64,000 nucleotides of DNA from Glycine soja (Eukaryota > Streptophyta > Magnoliopsida > Fabales > Fabaceae). Every line of letters starts with the position of its first letter. Within the stretch, counting starts at the first letter, position 1. A program made the translations under genes and the position numbers. Location: NCBI RefSeq assembly GCF_004193775.1, contig NC_041011.1, positions 48,057,167-48,121,166 on the forward strand, in the 5' to 3' direction. Of the stretch, positions 23,698 to 36,290 are shown in pieces. The notes under the pieces are model-generated. The model saw nothing but the letters and a program-made list of their open reading frames with translations. It was not told where the DNA came from and searched no databases.

Positions 23698-25499
23698 GCT
23701 GCTGCCAGTTGTGATAAATCAAATCTGAGATGTTGTTTTTATATTTAAAAGTCATTCAGATCATTGTACTGTTAGAGCCCTTTAGTTGTCTCATAAAATT
23801 AAATACACAAAGTTTTGCTTTTTTGGGTAACCATCTAATGGCTAAAGTAGCTACCTTAGTTTTGCTTTATTTTATTTTTTTCAATCAAATTAGGGTAAGG
23901 GGATCAAGTAAGATAGGATACCCTCCACATTCAAAGAGTATTTACAAAAGATTGATATTATATCTCAAGGAGTCCTCTGGTTTCTGACAAAAAATAAAAT
24001 CTTCCCTGTTTGACCGAAATAATTTAAGAGGGAATTTTCAGTTAATTATCACTAAGTTTATTGTTGTAGTGAATATTAGTGTTGCAATTGCAAATTGGAT
24101 CTCTGGTGCTTTTTTTCCCCCTTTCTTTTTCCTATTATGTAGGTTAAGTCTTACCTCCTAAGCTTTAGAGGAGTTAACTGGGAACTGTGTTTCTCTCAAA
24201 CATGATTAGAAAGCTTCATCTGCAACTTACAGGCTTGAAATAGATGTTTTGGGCCTCTGAAGATTTGATTAATTGTTATTTGTTATTTTTAAGATGTTTT
24301 GATTAATTTATTGGCCACGTTCTCTACCTACTTGTCATTTTGAATTTAATAATTCATCGGATCCTGAATTTCCAACTTGTGGGATGGACATGGACCCACA
24401 TGCCTATCTGTTTTGGATTTGAGTGAGAAATGAGCTGTCATTAACAAAAAAAATCATGATATTCAGAGATCCTTTGAATCTGAATTAACACTAAGTTCCA
24501 TCTCATGCATCACGAGGTCAAAGTTACGTATGAAGAATAACTTATTATACAATTACAAGTTGATATTCCTAGTTGAATTGTGCTATCACTTTTAGGAGGT
24601 CCCTACATCTTACGTACATTTCCCTTTGTACAGATTCATCCAGTTCTTATTGTTATTGGCTTACTAGTTCATGGGGGTGAAGGTAATTCACAAGGAACTG
24701 CTTTATGAATCAATTCCATTCGATTTTGTTGACCTACTAAATACTAAATTGTTTCTCTGATTTTTCTCATGCGTGAAAAAACATGCAGCTATTATAAGTT
24801 ACAAAGCTTTTCCCCTAAAGAAGGAAGTGAAGAAATTGATACACCTTGTTTTCCATGCCATCGCATTAATACTTGGAATAGTTGGAATTTATACTGCCTT
24901 CAAGTTTCACAATGAAAGTGGGATTGCCAATCTCTACAGCTTGCATTCATGGCTTGGAATTGGGGTTATTGTCCTTTATGGCATTCAGGTAAACAAACCA
25001 CTGTATAAGACTAAACTAAACTATCCTATAAATGTAGTATACCTTGAAGACATGATATGATTATGGTTAAGTTTATAATTTCAGTTTAAGCACCAGATAT
25101 AGAGTCTATGGTGCAAGCTATAGATTGAAAATGTGGACTTTGCTTATCTCCAAATGAAATTCAATTATCTACTAACATTGTGTTGGTTCCCTGAAGTGGA
25201 TATATGGGTTTGTGATCTTTTTCTTCCCTGGTGGGACTCCAGACATTAGACGCGCCTCACTTCCTTGGCACGCGCTATTTGGGCTGTTTGTATTTGTCTT
25301 GGCTGTGGGCACTGCTGCTCTTGGGTTTCTGGAGAAGCTCACTTTCCTTGAGAACTCAGGATTGGACAAATATGGTTCTGAGGCTTTGCTTGTCAACTTC
25401 ACTGCCATTATCACAATCTTATTTGGTGCCTTTGTTGTGTTATCTGCTCTAGCTGATGCTCCCCCAGCCCCTGCAGCAGATGACTATGAAGCCATATAG
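22536..25499 (+). CDS. Transmembrane ascorbate ferrireductase (cytochrome b561)
   Basis: Exons 22536-22679, 24634-24682, 24789-24988 and 25197-25499 give 231 residues, usual for plant CYB561 proteins. The family moves electrons from cytosolic ascorbate across a membrane (often the tonoplast) to monodehydroascorbate or ferric iron, using two b hemes. Six membrane spans are visible, starting with VAHVLAVVASVLVVVWVV. The four expected heme-ligand histidines are present in IHPVLIVIG, LVFHAIALILG, YSLHSWLG and LPWHALFG, which flank or lie in the core helices. The conserved AIISYKAFPLKKEVKKLIH loop and LGFLEKLTFLEN segment are intact. Intron 1 is long (about 1.95 kb) and holds an AT microsatellite. 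Nothing suggests a pseudogene. Confidence 0.95.
23662..23694. repeat. (AT)n microsatellite in b561 intron 1
   Basis: About 16 AT units within the first intron of the cytochrome b561 gene. Confidence 0.95.
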
Positions 25500-25826
25500 A
25501 CACTTGTAAGTTTGTATCATATTTTTATTTTATGGAATAATCTCATGTCTGCTATAAAAGTTTGTATTGGGAGTTGGAGGAAGGAAATAATTTGTTGTTT
25601 GTATTCTTGGATCTAAAGCTTGTATTTAATCATCAATTTCAATATATTAACCCTAAAATGTGAAATTAGTCATTGGGTTATATCAGTTTTTCTTTTTGTT
25701 TTGAACTTTTCCTTGATCAGCAGTTGAGATTAGCTCATATAATTTGTGTGACAGTACATTGAAAATTCAGTGTATCTTGTAATTTTATTCCTTTGTGAAG
25801 ATATGTACACATCATATATTTTCACG

Positions 25827-25865
<39 letters not shown>

Positions 25866-26283
25866 GATGCTAACGAGGATGGGAAATGGCCACTGGTATA
25901 AAAGGATATTGAGTCACAAACAAAGAGTGAATTTTTGGCAATTTTTTAGGAGGAATACTTGAATGAATTGAATATATACTAGAATAATGGAGATTAAAAA
26001 ACTGTGCCGGTAAAAAACTGTATGATTAATTATAGTTTTTTTAGAAGATAATTAATTATAGTTTAAAGGAATTATAATATTACTTGTACCAATTAGATAC
26101 ATTCTCGAAACTTATAATAAACCTCAGAAGTTTTTTTTTTGTTGTTGTTGAAATGGACCTCAAAAGTTAAACATATTTAAGTTGGAAAATTTTGGAATGA
26201 GTGATTTTAAGTTTCTTAAGATTTAAGAAGCATGCTAGTAAAAACAAAACAAGATGAATGGAGTTGTTTTGCTTTGTCCAAAG
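25500..26283. other. 3' flank of the b561 gene
   Basis: AT-rich DNA with a (TTA)n tract. Possible poly-A signals occur, but none can be singled out. Confidence 0.5.
25828..25864. repeat. (TTA)n microsatellite
   Basis: About 12 TTA units, some 330 bp downstream of the b561 stop codon. Confidence 0.95.
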
Positions 26284-26612
26284 GGCAAATATTTAGTTCC
26301 TAAAGTAGGCATTCGATAATAATTTAGTTCTTTCACTTTTAAGTCAGTAATTTAGTCTATAAATGTGACATGTTACAACAAATTAGAAAAACTGTCAACT
26401 ATTTTATAATTTGGTCCTTAAAGTATCATCCTTAATATCAGAGTAGTTCTGAAATTATACTATTTTCTGATAAATTAGTTCATGATTTTATAATAAATAC
26501 TTGGATTAATTTGTTACAATATTTGAATATTTATAAACTAAATTGATGATTTAAAAAATATAGACTAAATTGACAATGAATACATAATTCAAAAACTAAA
26601 TAAGCTAGCCAT
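26284..26612. repeat. Degenerate foldback element ('atttagttcctaaa' type)
   Basis: The left part (aaatatttagttcctaaagt, then taatttagtctataaat and gttacaacaaatta) is mirrored on the right by ttgttacaatatttgaat, tataaactaaattgatga and tagactaaattgacaatga. It is non-coding and strongly diverged. Confidence 0.5.
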
Positions 26613-28743
26613 AACTGTAGTATGAGTCCAGAAAGGTTGCAACTGAACCTTGTCTCCAACTAGATTCATGGAGTAGTTAAATTGTTACAAATGGAAATTG
26701 TTTAAAACTCCAAAATTAATTTTGATAATTCCCAATCACTTAAAAGAAATGTACTTGTAAATAGAAAAATAATACTAAGTAAGAAGGGAAATCTTATAAT
26801 GATGGATTACTATCTTCTGCAATTTCCAGCAGAAGTCGTAGTTAACTTAATACCATATTGGTTTTAGAAAACCACAAATAGTCTACTTATTGATTTAATA
26901 AATGCTTGTTAAATTATATAATTCTTACCCATTCATTTTTTTTTATAAATTTTAAGATGGAATACAAGTGACCCATGAGGCCATGACCTATTTATCGACG
27001 CTATCCATTATTTATTCTCATCTGGCATCATTGCCCATGGAAGGTGGCTATGAGCCTACGTTGACGATGGCTCCACCTCCATTCGACCAGTAGCTTGTAG
27101 GTGACATTTTCTCATACCAATAAGAACGTGCCATTCAATTACAATCTTTTAGAAATGGTCGAGTTACAGTAGAGATTTTGTGTGCACTATCACTATATGA
27201 TAACATAACATATATTATTATCTTAGCTATTTGAAAATTCTTTTCCTTCACAGTAACTTAAACGCGAAGTTTTTATGAATTTTTTGAGAGTACTAAACTC
27301 AGTATGATAAAAATATAATTCGTAAATAATATAATCATGCAGCCAAATAAATTAAATGACTGATATTAATCAATAAATTTAAAATTAAAATTAACCATTG
27401 ATAATTACTTCAAATTTTCAGTTCGTTTGTTGACAATCAATTCGATTCAAATCGAACTGTTTTGTCTATTTAAAATTGAATGGCTACATGATTATGTATT
27501 CAAGAATTTGTACGAATTATGAATTTATTATTTTTGGTATATTTATAATTCTTTGAGAAATTGTAATATTAATTTTAACTTATAATTTGAATTTGTATTT
27601 TGAACTATGTTTGATGTGAGATTAATTTGTGTATTTTGCAATTTATTTTAATATTTTAAGCTCTTGGAAAACTGAAAATCAATTCGATTTAAATAGAAAT
27701 AAACTGGATTCAATAGAATAATGATGGTAAGAACCAAATAATTAGTTTAACCTTTTAAATAACAATAAAAAATAATAGTATTTACCATTTAGTATGATAC
27801 TTTTATGCAGTAAAAAAAGTATGATATTTTTATTATATATATTGGTTATGGAAAATGTTAATAATAATTTTAAATATAATATTTAAATGCAGTTTTATTT
27901 ATTAAATGCAAGTTAGGTGATGCAAATCCCACTCTCTATTTAACAAATCACACATAATTTTATTTTATAATAAAAATATATTTAAAAATGTATTAGAGCA
28001 TGTTACTAGTTGGCTAGTTGCCCCTTTTCCTATTAGAAAATTTTAGCTCAAAATAGATTATCATTTAGGGATGGATTCGCGGGCAATTTCATGATTCCAA
28101 CACAAGGGACATGCACGTACACTTGATTGCGACTATTCTTACCATCAATTTTACATTTTGTGTTGTTTTGATCGACCAAACGTTGTCCCACTGTCATGTC
28201 TTCTATCTCTTTTTTAGTATGAGGCCATAACACCACTCTCTGCACTAGTTTTCGTGGGTTAGCACCCGTGTAATCCACTTTATATTTATTTCAACGATTT
28301 TATAAAGGAAGGAAAAAAACTTAATTTTAACTCTTACCCCAATTCGAAAGTGAAATTAATTGACATAATACTTCATAACACTTCTTTTGAGGTGAAAAAA
28401 CGGGCAAAAAGCTGTATACATAAGTTACACAACGTGCGAATAGACGCTGTTTTCAATTAGGCTTGAGGCCCAATTCATATCTCAACTTAAAACTTTTTTT
28501 CTTCTTCTTAATTATCAATTTATTCTTCACACTATTTTAAATGGTTCAATTAGATCTTAAAATTTTAAAAATAAATCAATTTTTTCCTCTAATTTTTTAA
28601 TTTTTTTAATTTGATTCTCAAGTTCTTAAAAATAAATTAATTTAGTTTTCAAATTTTTTAAATATAAATCAATTTGATTATCAATTTTTTTAATACTTGA
28701 AAATCAAATTAAATCATAAAATTGATTTATTTTTAAAAACTTT
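26613..28743. other. AT-rich spacer
   Basis: No gene recognised. A 76-codon frame on the minus strand at 28048-28278 matches no family I know and was not accepted. The stretch from about 28490 to 28740 is a low-complexity repeat rich in aaattgatttattttt and its complement. Confidence 0.5.
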
Positions 28744-28836
28744 TGGTATCAACTGCTTCAACAATCATCTGCTGAAAGGGTCAAAGCCAAGATGAAACTT
28801 CAGCTTTCTGAAACTGATAAGGCAAACTTCATAAAT
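28744..28836 (+). pseudogene. Isolated exon-like fragment (SSAERVKAKMKLQL)
   Basis: A frame reading WYQLLQQSSAERVKAKMKLQ then LSET stands out from the surrounding low-complexity DNA. It looks like a conserved block of a plant coiled-coil, RS-domain-type protein, which I cannot name with certainty. There are no flanking exons. It directly abuts an AT-rich foldback repeat, suggesting a captured or duplicated exon. Confidence 0.3.
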
Positions 28837-29263
28837 ACATTTTCACCATATATTATGAAATAAATTACTTTTCTTGTTGTTTATAACATTGATCTCAGTA
28901 GCACCGATATTAAATGTTCTAACAAATTCTTCTGTAGTAAACTAGTTTAAGAATAATTTTCAAAAAATTATCATGTTAATCTATACATGGAAAACTTAGT
29001 TTTTGGCATGAATGGTTGGCTAGCCTTCTCTGATGTTCTTGTAGTGTATAATCATTTGATAATAGAAACTGGTCAACGTACGTTGCTACTATCTACTAAT
29101 GATATATATGAATAAGGGTATGTATTACGAACCAAAATTTTAACATTTAATACTTGAAGTGTTGATATAAAATTTGCTATATATCTAGCCTGCCAAATGA
29201 GATGGTTTATCCAAATGGACCATTAGTAGAAGACCAAAAAAGAAGGAAGGGAAAAATTACACT

Positions 29264-29850
29264 TGGTTATCAAACTCTCAAGTTAACTCTTACGAGTTTA
29301 CAAATTCACTTATTCTCTGTGAGTTGACTCTTGAGTAAATTATTTTTTTAGAGGCAAATTCATTCTATAAATTTTAAGTAAACCCGATAGACTTGAGTTT
29401 ACTATCTATCGAGTCAACAAGTTAACAAGTTAAAAAATTAGATCAAAATGTAAGTTTTTTTTTTTGTTTGTTTAACATTCAACATATATTCATTTAGTGT
29501 GTTATTCTCAAATACAAAATTCTTACCTTTAATCATATCAAACCCCTATTCTTTAATAACATTAAATCCTCAATGAGAATGATCTATCACTACTATAACG
29601 TCTGCAAGTTATTATCTAATAATGATGTATTATTACTAGACTTGGTTATTTAAATATTTTGAACTTTATGATTTACTATTTTATTTTATTATATTGTTGA
29701 AATATTTAATTAGTATGTTATTTATAAATATTTTATTATTATTTTTATATGAAATAGACTCTTACAAATTTACGAGTTGAATCCATGAGTCAAGTCTATA
29801 AAACTTTTACAAATTTACGTAAATTGTCGAGTCATAGTGATAACCTTGGT
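29264..29850. repeat. Diverged foldback element ('gagttgactcatgag' type)
   Basis: The left end (acttggttatcaaactctca, then ttacgagtttacaaattcac) is mirrored by the right end (acaaatttacgtaaatt, gagtcatagtgataacc). Internal gagtca/gagttga words recur on both arms. The right arm ends exactly where the RNase H fragment begins. Confidence 0.5.
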
Positions 29851-30010
29851 GCCCAAAGCATCTATTGCAATCAACTCCATAGGAGGAACATCTATCTCTG
29901 TGAGAATAACACCTGAACTTCGCAAAGAAATCCTTTATCTTCACCACCCTTTGAGTCACGCAACCACCCTCCAAACCCAGCTTGCCCAGGGTTGCCTTGG
30001 CAACTACCAC
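29840..30010 (-). pseudogene. Retroelement RNase H fragment
   Basis: On the minus strand one frame reads NPGQAGFGGWLRDSKGG then DKGFLCEVQV. A shifted frame continues IDVPPMELIAIDALGTKVIT. This matches the plant RNase H-like domain of LINEs: the 'NPGpaGfGGvlRds.G' strand, then the helix with the catalytic Glu in 'aEllAi..gL'. At least one frameshift separates the two parts, and no reverse transcriptase is nearby. Confidence 0.55.
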
Positions 30011-30070
30011 CACATGCAAGAATATTTGGTTCCCCGTAGCCTTACTTTGACTATTCACACACATTGTCAA

Positions 30071-33000
30071 TAAATATATTAATGATAGGAGAAAAAAATT
30101 AACTAATTATAATTTTTCAGACAAATATTGACAAGTGTCATTAAGACATTAATTAAGAAATTAAAAAGAAATTTTTTTTAATGAAACGAGTGCAAAATTA
30201 TGTTGTCATAATTTTTTTATGTTTTTCTATAATTTTTACAATAAATATTTCATTCTTTTAATTTCTTAATTAATATTTTAAACACATTAGACTAGTTAGA
30301 AGAACCAATTTTTTTATATACTATAGATATCTCAAGTATCATTTGCAATTTGAAGTAGACAATGTTGTTCAATTTGAGATGGAAATAATATACGATATAT
30401 TATTTTAGTATTTATATAATATGAAAATGGAAATGTCATTTAAGATTTGTGTAAGTATAATATCATGCATAGTGAATATAAAACTCAAGCGTGCAATATA
30501 ACACAAAATATAAAATATTTTAATAATTAAAGTTATTTTAAAAATATTTATTTTATATCAACTTTTAAATAATTTGAAAATAAAATTATCAAGCTCATGC
30601 ACCATTTATATTAAAAAAGAGTATTTAATTTTTAAGAAATTATTATTTCATCAATGGTCCCGGATCTTTTAATTTCCATACTCAACAATCATATTGAAGA
30701 TTGCTTTTTATAAAGAGTATCATCCGTAATAATAACATCAATTACTTTTTCTTGATCTGAGTGTACCGTTTTTATTCCTATCAACTAGATCCGTTTGAAA
30801 ATGTTTGGTTTATTTGAATCATTAAATTATTCAGTTAGTAATCACTTTAAAAGGGTATAAATTAAATTGCAGATCATAATATTAAATGAAATTAAAAGGG
30901 AATAAAGTAAGTTGCAGATAAAAAAAGGAAAAAAATCAAAACAAGTACCAAAGTCTAGAAAGGATATACGAATTCGAATTGATTAAAATTGAAGTAATCC
31001 AAAAATAATAAAAAAGAATAGGTGGTCTTAAGATCCGTTGAAAGAAGTGACTCAGGTTAAGGTATTTAATGTATTTGTTACATGGTTACAAATTCGTTAT
31101 GCTTACGTGCACGCAATAGTTAATTATAATATTGTTATTTTTCTCTCACGTATATAGAAAAAAGACTCATAATAATTCGTATAAAACTGCTACTTGGTAC
31201 AAAAAATGACAAAATTAACCAAATTGTGCGTGACCATACATTAATGGGTTGGAATAAAATTAAATTTCAATCAAATGATTTCATATGTCCAATTCGTATC
31301 GCCTATCTTTACCTTAATCCATATAACAACAGTAAATCAATCCTTTTTTCTTTCTTATTTTTATACTTTAGGTTCTCTCAATGTTCTATTGCTCTAATCT
31401 TGACTCGATCATCTTCAAACTCAAAAATCAAAATAGCCTCCTAACCTCAGATTTTTTTTTAAATAACAGTATGGTATATGGATTATGGAAAGCTAATTGT
31501 TTTACAAGTTGAGCAAGAAATTAACAAATGTACTAGTTGATATGATTGATAATTGATTGCAAGAGATAATGAGCATCTTTACGAGTTAGGTCCCACATAA
31601 AGATTCCTTTGCCATCAAGAAACAAAAGACGAAAGAATCTCCGCGAAGCACAGTAAAAAAATATCTCGATGTAGAAATGAATTTTTGGAACATGATGAAG
31701 CTCAAGGGTACTGAAATACTGAATGCAGTGCCAACTTTGTCATAAACACGCAGGCTGAATATTAATTAATAATACGACACACTGCAAATATCAAACACCA
31801 ACAGGTTTAGAGATGGAAGAAAAACCTCCACCGGCGTGTAAAATTAAAATTTGTTGTGGAACAAAATTAAAATCACTAAAACATTTAATAGATAGTAAGT
31901 TTTTAATACATATCAAATATTTTATTTTTCATTATTAAGTTATTAAGTAGGTGTATTGTTGGGGAAAGGATGATGAAGTTTAATAGCTTTAATATTTGCT
32001 TTTTTTGTACAATATTTGTTTATTTGAATTAATGCTTATATTTATTATATTTTTAAATTAAAGATACCAGATACAAAAAATAAAAATATATTTTCATTTT
32101 TAATTTAAAAGTAACTAAAGTCAAAACAAAATAATATTTTATATTTTTTGACAGAAATAATAATAATATTTTATAATTAATAAATTTGAATATATTATTC
32201 CATTTATTATTTTTTAAAATAAATCTATTTATTTAATTAAATTGATTTGTTATATTATGAATTTTATTTTAGTAAATCATAATATCAGATGTAAAAAATA
32301 AAATAAAATAAAATTTGCTTTTAAAAAATAAATATTGTTCAGTAAAAAAAGTATTGTTTGGAGACTTTTTTCCTAGTTTAATTGATATTGTTTAGTGGAT
32401 CATTGGAAAAGTTTTATTATTGTAATTAATGTATTTTATTTTCAATAATTATTTAATGTGCTTCTCAAATTGGAGATACTATTTAATCATCTAATGAGTT
32501 ATTGAGAAATCGTTATTTTTATAATTAATGTTTTATTTTTAACATTAAAGTATTTAATGCTAATGAATTCAATGATTGAAAATTCTTTAGAAACATGTAT
32601 TTAACCTTTCACAAAAGATGTGACTCTGTTTTCATATTTTAAATATTACTACTTTAATTAGAAATAATTTTTCATGTAAATTTTGTAATATTAATTTTTT
32701 TTACCAATGGACAGTTAGATAAGAAAAGTGTGAGTATTATAAATATGTTCATTTTTAATAATTCTTTAATGGAGTATTTTAGATGCAAGACTTTTTGGTA
32801 ATCAACAATTTACGGTTAATTAATGAGCCATTGAAAAATCTTCATTTTTATAACTAACGTGTGCTATTTTTAACATTAAATTGTCTAATGTTAATAAATA
32901 AAATTTAATCATTGTTACACAAAATATGTGACTGACTGTTGTCATATTTAAAATATTAAAATACTAATAAAAATATTTATACTTTAATTAGAAATATTTT

Positions 33001-33946
33001 ATTGTTATGTAGTATTTTGTAATATTTTAAATGTGTAAGACTTTCAAATGTTTAGTACTATAAAAATATTTATACATTTATTTTAAATATGTTGTTGTAA
33101 TGTAGTAATGTTTTTTTTTTTTACTTATTTATGATTCAACTTTTGTTCTACAACATGTTTAATTATTTGCATTTTTTGTTCTTAAGTTTTATACCCAATA
33201 AATATTAAAAGATTTTGCATATCTCTTATGAAATATATTTTATTTTTATAATTTTTTTTAATTTCTTCAAAATCCAGTCAATGTTAATAAAAGCCTTTTA
33301 TTTATACAATCATGCCTTGCATATTAGGAAGAAAGTCAAAGTATGCAAGACTTTCAATTTAAAATTCCTTGTCCATCAAACGGAGACATATTTGTGTAAA
33401 GTTCATTTATTTATAGAAATAAGTAAATTAAAATAAATTTTATTAATAATAATAACATTACACTGATAAATCAATGTAATTTTTTAATTAAAATACTACA
33501 ATTAAAGTCTTTGATTCTTCAATAAAATTCTTAAATATTCTCACAAAATTTACTTTTTTCATTGATTATGAAATTAATCATCAATCTTTTTTGGTTACAT
33601 ATATTTTTTTTGTTACAAAATTAAGCCTCAGTCTTAAACTTAATAACCTTAATAATCCTCCCCTCTAATACAAATTAAATAGGCATAGGAGCTGTCTCCA
33701 TTCGTGTGCTGTGCCAACTCATAGGAGGCCACTTGTACCTACCACAGTCACCCACTCAGCTAAGCTTTTAGAATTTGAGTTAAGTTACCTTCCTTCAACC
33801 ATAATATCCCAACCAACTCTGTCCTGTTCCTCAATCTCTCTACATATCTATCTATCTTTCTATCATCACAGTATCCTTAATAAGTCAGAACTTTGTCACA
33901 ACTTTTTCCCATCACTTTGTGGAAAGATATTCATTCTAAGGGAAAA
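30071..33946. other. AT-rich spacer upstream of the remorin gene
   Basis: No gene recognised. It contains old duplicated AT-rich segments (32395-33028). The final ~200 bases (C/T-rich, tatctatctttctatcat) are probably the remorin leader. Confidence 0.5.
32395..33028. repeat. Old imperfect tandem duplication, ~330-bp offset
   Basis: Segment 32485-32695 (taatgagttattgagaaatc, ttttaacattaaagt, ctttaattagaaataattt, gtaatatt) is repeated with many changes at 32815-33028. A shorter third copy starts near 32395. It is non-coding. Confidence 0.5.
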
Positions 33947-36290
33947 ATGACAGAGGAGCAATCCAAAAAGGTGGCTGAGACTGAGAGTTTTCCCTCTAAT
34001 CCTGCACCTGAACCTGTTGTTGTTCCAAAGGAGGATGTGGCAGAGGAGAAATCTGTAATTCCACAACCCTCTCCCTCTCCTGCTGATGAGTCCAAAGCTC
34101 TTGTCATAGTTGAGAGTATGATACTATAATTCCCCTTTGGCTTTCTCTTATCATTAATTTAATATCTGCTACCAAAAGGGTGAGGTGATGATATTATATT
34201 ATTATATATCTGGCCAGGACATGATTTCAAAAACAAAATTATAAAAAAAAAGTCATTGCTTATGTTTTATGCTTATCTGTATCTGTTTATCTTTTTCAAC
34301 CATTAATTAAGGTGACCACCAGTTTTAATTTCTTTTTGAGTTACATGAAGATTTTAATATAAGTGAAATTATTTCTACCTACCAACATGTGTGTCAGGAT
34401 GTGTAAGTGAATCAGTTGGTATATTCAAGGTTTTAATTTTTCTTCAGTTTTGATGAGAATATTAATTTTTAACGCCATATATTTGTTTTCCTTTGTCTTC
34501 TGGTATCTGTTCTTTTTAACAATTATAACACTCTAACTGCAAGAAGTAGTTTTCTTGTGCTGAAATTTTCCGTCGTAGTTCTATGCGAAAGAGTTGTTTG
34601 ACCAAATTGATGTGTTACCATCCAACCGAAAGATAATTAAGATTCTGGCATTCAAGTAAAATCCAATTTTGTATATTTGAGACAAAAAATTCAAGGAACC
34701 ATCTTCGCCTGGTCTTGTGAATCGTGATCCATTGACGATTTTAAAATCTTCGAAGTTGATATTTTTTACTTAACCACATTTGTCACCTGTATACAAGCTG
34801 CTTAACGTGGTTTAATAATCTTACAAAGTCACTTTAACTTACAAGTCACCCTGTCTCTTTAGTTCATCACAATGTACGTTCCTATTTAATCATCACAATT
34901 ACTGCTGTAAAATGTAAAGGCTCAAAGATAACAATTATTGTGTTTTTTGTTGTTAAATTGGTTACTGTCAGAGACTAGTGAAGTTGCTGAAGAGAAACCG
35001 ATTGAGGGGTCTGTGAACCGAGGTGTGTTTGATTGTCATTGTGACACTTGATTTTCCTTTAGGCATTTCATATGCTGACATTACATCCTAATAATTCCTA
35101 TGCTTTCTCAATCTTCTTCAGATGCTGTGCTTGCAAGAGTTGCAACCGAGAAGAGGCTGTCACTAATCAAAGCATGGGAAGAAAGTGAAAAGTCCAAAGC
35201 AGATAACAAGTAAGAGCTTGCACCACCTCCATAACTATCTATGCTGGTTTAGCATTTCATGTGGACTCAGTTCTATTCATAACTATGGGGATCAATAAAA
35301 AAAAAGGGAGGCAAAGAAGCTATGCGTAATATTGTTGCATTCTCTTTTCAGCTCAATAAAAACTGGCCTGATCATTGGCAGAACAATCTCTTAGAAGCAA
35401 ATATATCTGGCATTGCAAAACATCATTAACGTGATCATTGTGAAATTAAGTTTGAGAAGATATGTAAATATGGAATTCTAATTAGAAGTTTAGAACAGAT
35501 GACCACTATTTGTTTTGCCCAAAACTAGTTTGATAGTTCACATCAGATATTCATATTATTTTATCAGGACATTGGGTTCTTTGATGTTATTTAACAGAGT
35601 TTTTTTTTTAAAAAAACTAATTTATTTGAGCTTGATGATCAGGTCTCACAAAAAGCTTTCAGCCATTTCAGCATGGGAAAACAGCAAGAAAGCTGCAGCG
35701 GAGGCAGAATTGAGAAAGATTGAAGTAAGAACTTATTTTATTAGTAGAATTGTAACTTGTTTAGTGAGTACTGTTTAAAATTGTGTCCAATGCTTTATTC
35801 TTTTGGGAATTGGCATGAAATTTGCTCTTATCTTTTAAATTGAAATAAACAAACATGTTTCCACCCACCAATTGAGAGATTAGATTATTAGAAAGGAAGA
35901 GAGAGAACTAATATAGTGGTAAGAATTTGGGCGTAAAAAATAGAGTTGAAAGAAAAATATGGCAAACTCAAACATGCCTTATCAAAAGCAAAATATTCTT
36001 TTCAATTTTCATGCCTGAGATAAGCTAAGCTCTAACACATTGAACTTGGCAAAGATGGGGAGGAAAAATTGACTTTTCACTGTGTTTGTGAGCAGGAACA
36101 ACTGGAGAAGAAAAAAGCAGAATATGGAGAGAAATTGAAAAACAAAATAGCTACAATCCACCGAGAAGCTGAAGAAAAGAGAGCATTTATTGAGGCCCAA
36201 AAAGGGGAAGAATTCTTGAAGGCAGAGGAGACTGCTGCAAAGTACAGGGCAACTGGAACAGCCCCAACGAAACTCTTTGGTTGTTTCTAA
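33947..36290 (+). CDS. Remorin (group 1 type)
   Basis: Exons 33947-34115, 34972-35022, 35122-35209, 35643-35724 and 36096-36290 encode 194 residues with matching phases. The N-terminal half (about 1-75) is acidic, proline-rich and disordered (SNPAPEPVVVPKEDVAEEKS). The Remorin_C domain (about 80-194) is a charged coiled coil: DAVLARVATEKRLSLIKAWE, SHKKLSAISAWENSKKAAAE, EQLEKKKAEYGEKLKNKIA. It ends in the membrane anchor APTKLFGCF, whose cysteine is the usual S-acylation site. Remorins organise plasma-membrane nanodomains and take part in plasmodesmal, immune and symbiotic signalling. The short N terminus and LFGCF ending fit group 1 (StREM1.3-like) rather than the long symbiotic SYMREM group. 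The gene looks intact, with five exons as expected. Confidence 0.95.

Noticed and set aside
28048..28278. 76-codon minus-strand frame
   Set aside because: No recognisable family, no neighbouring exon and AT-rich surroundings. A decayed gene cannot be excluded, but there is no positive evidence.
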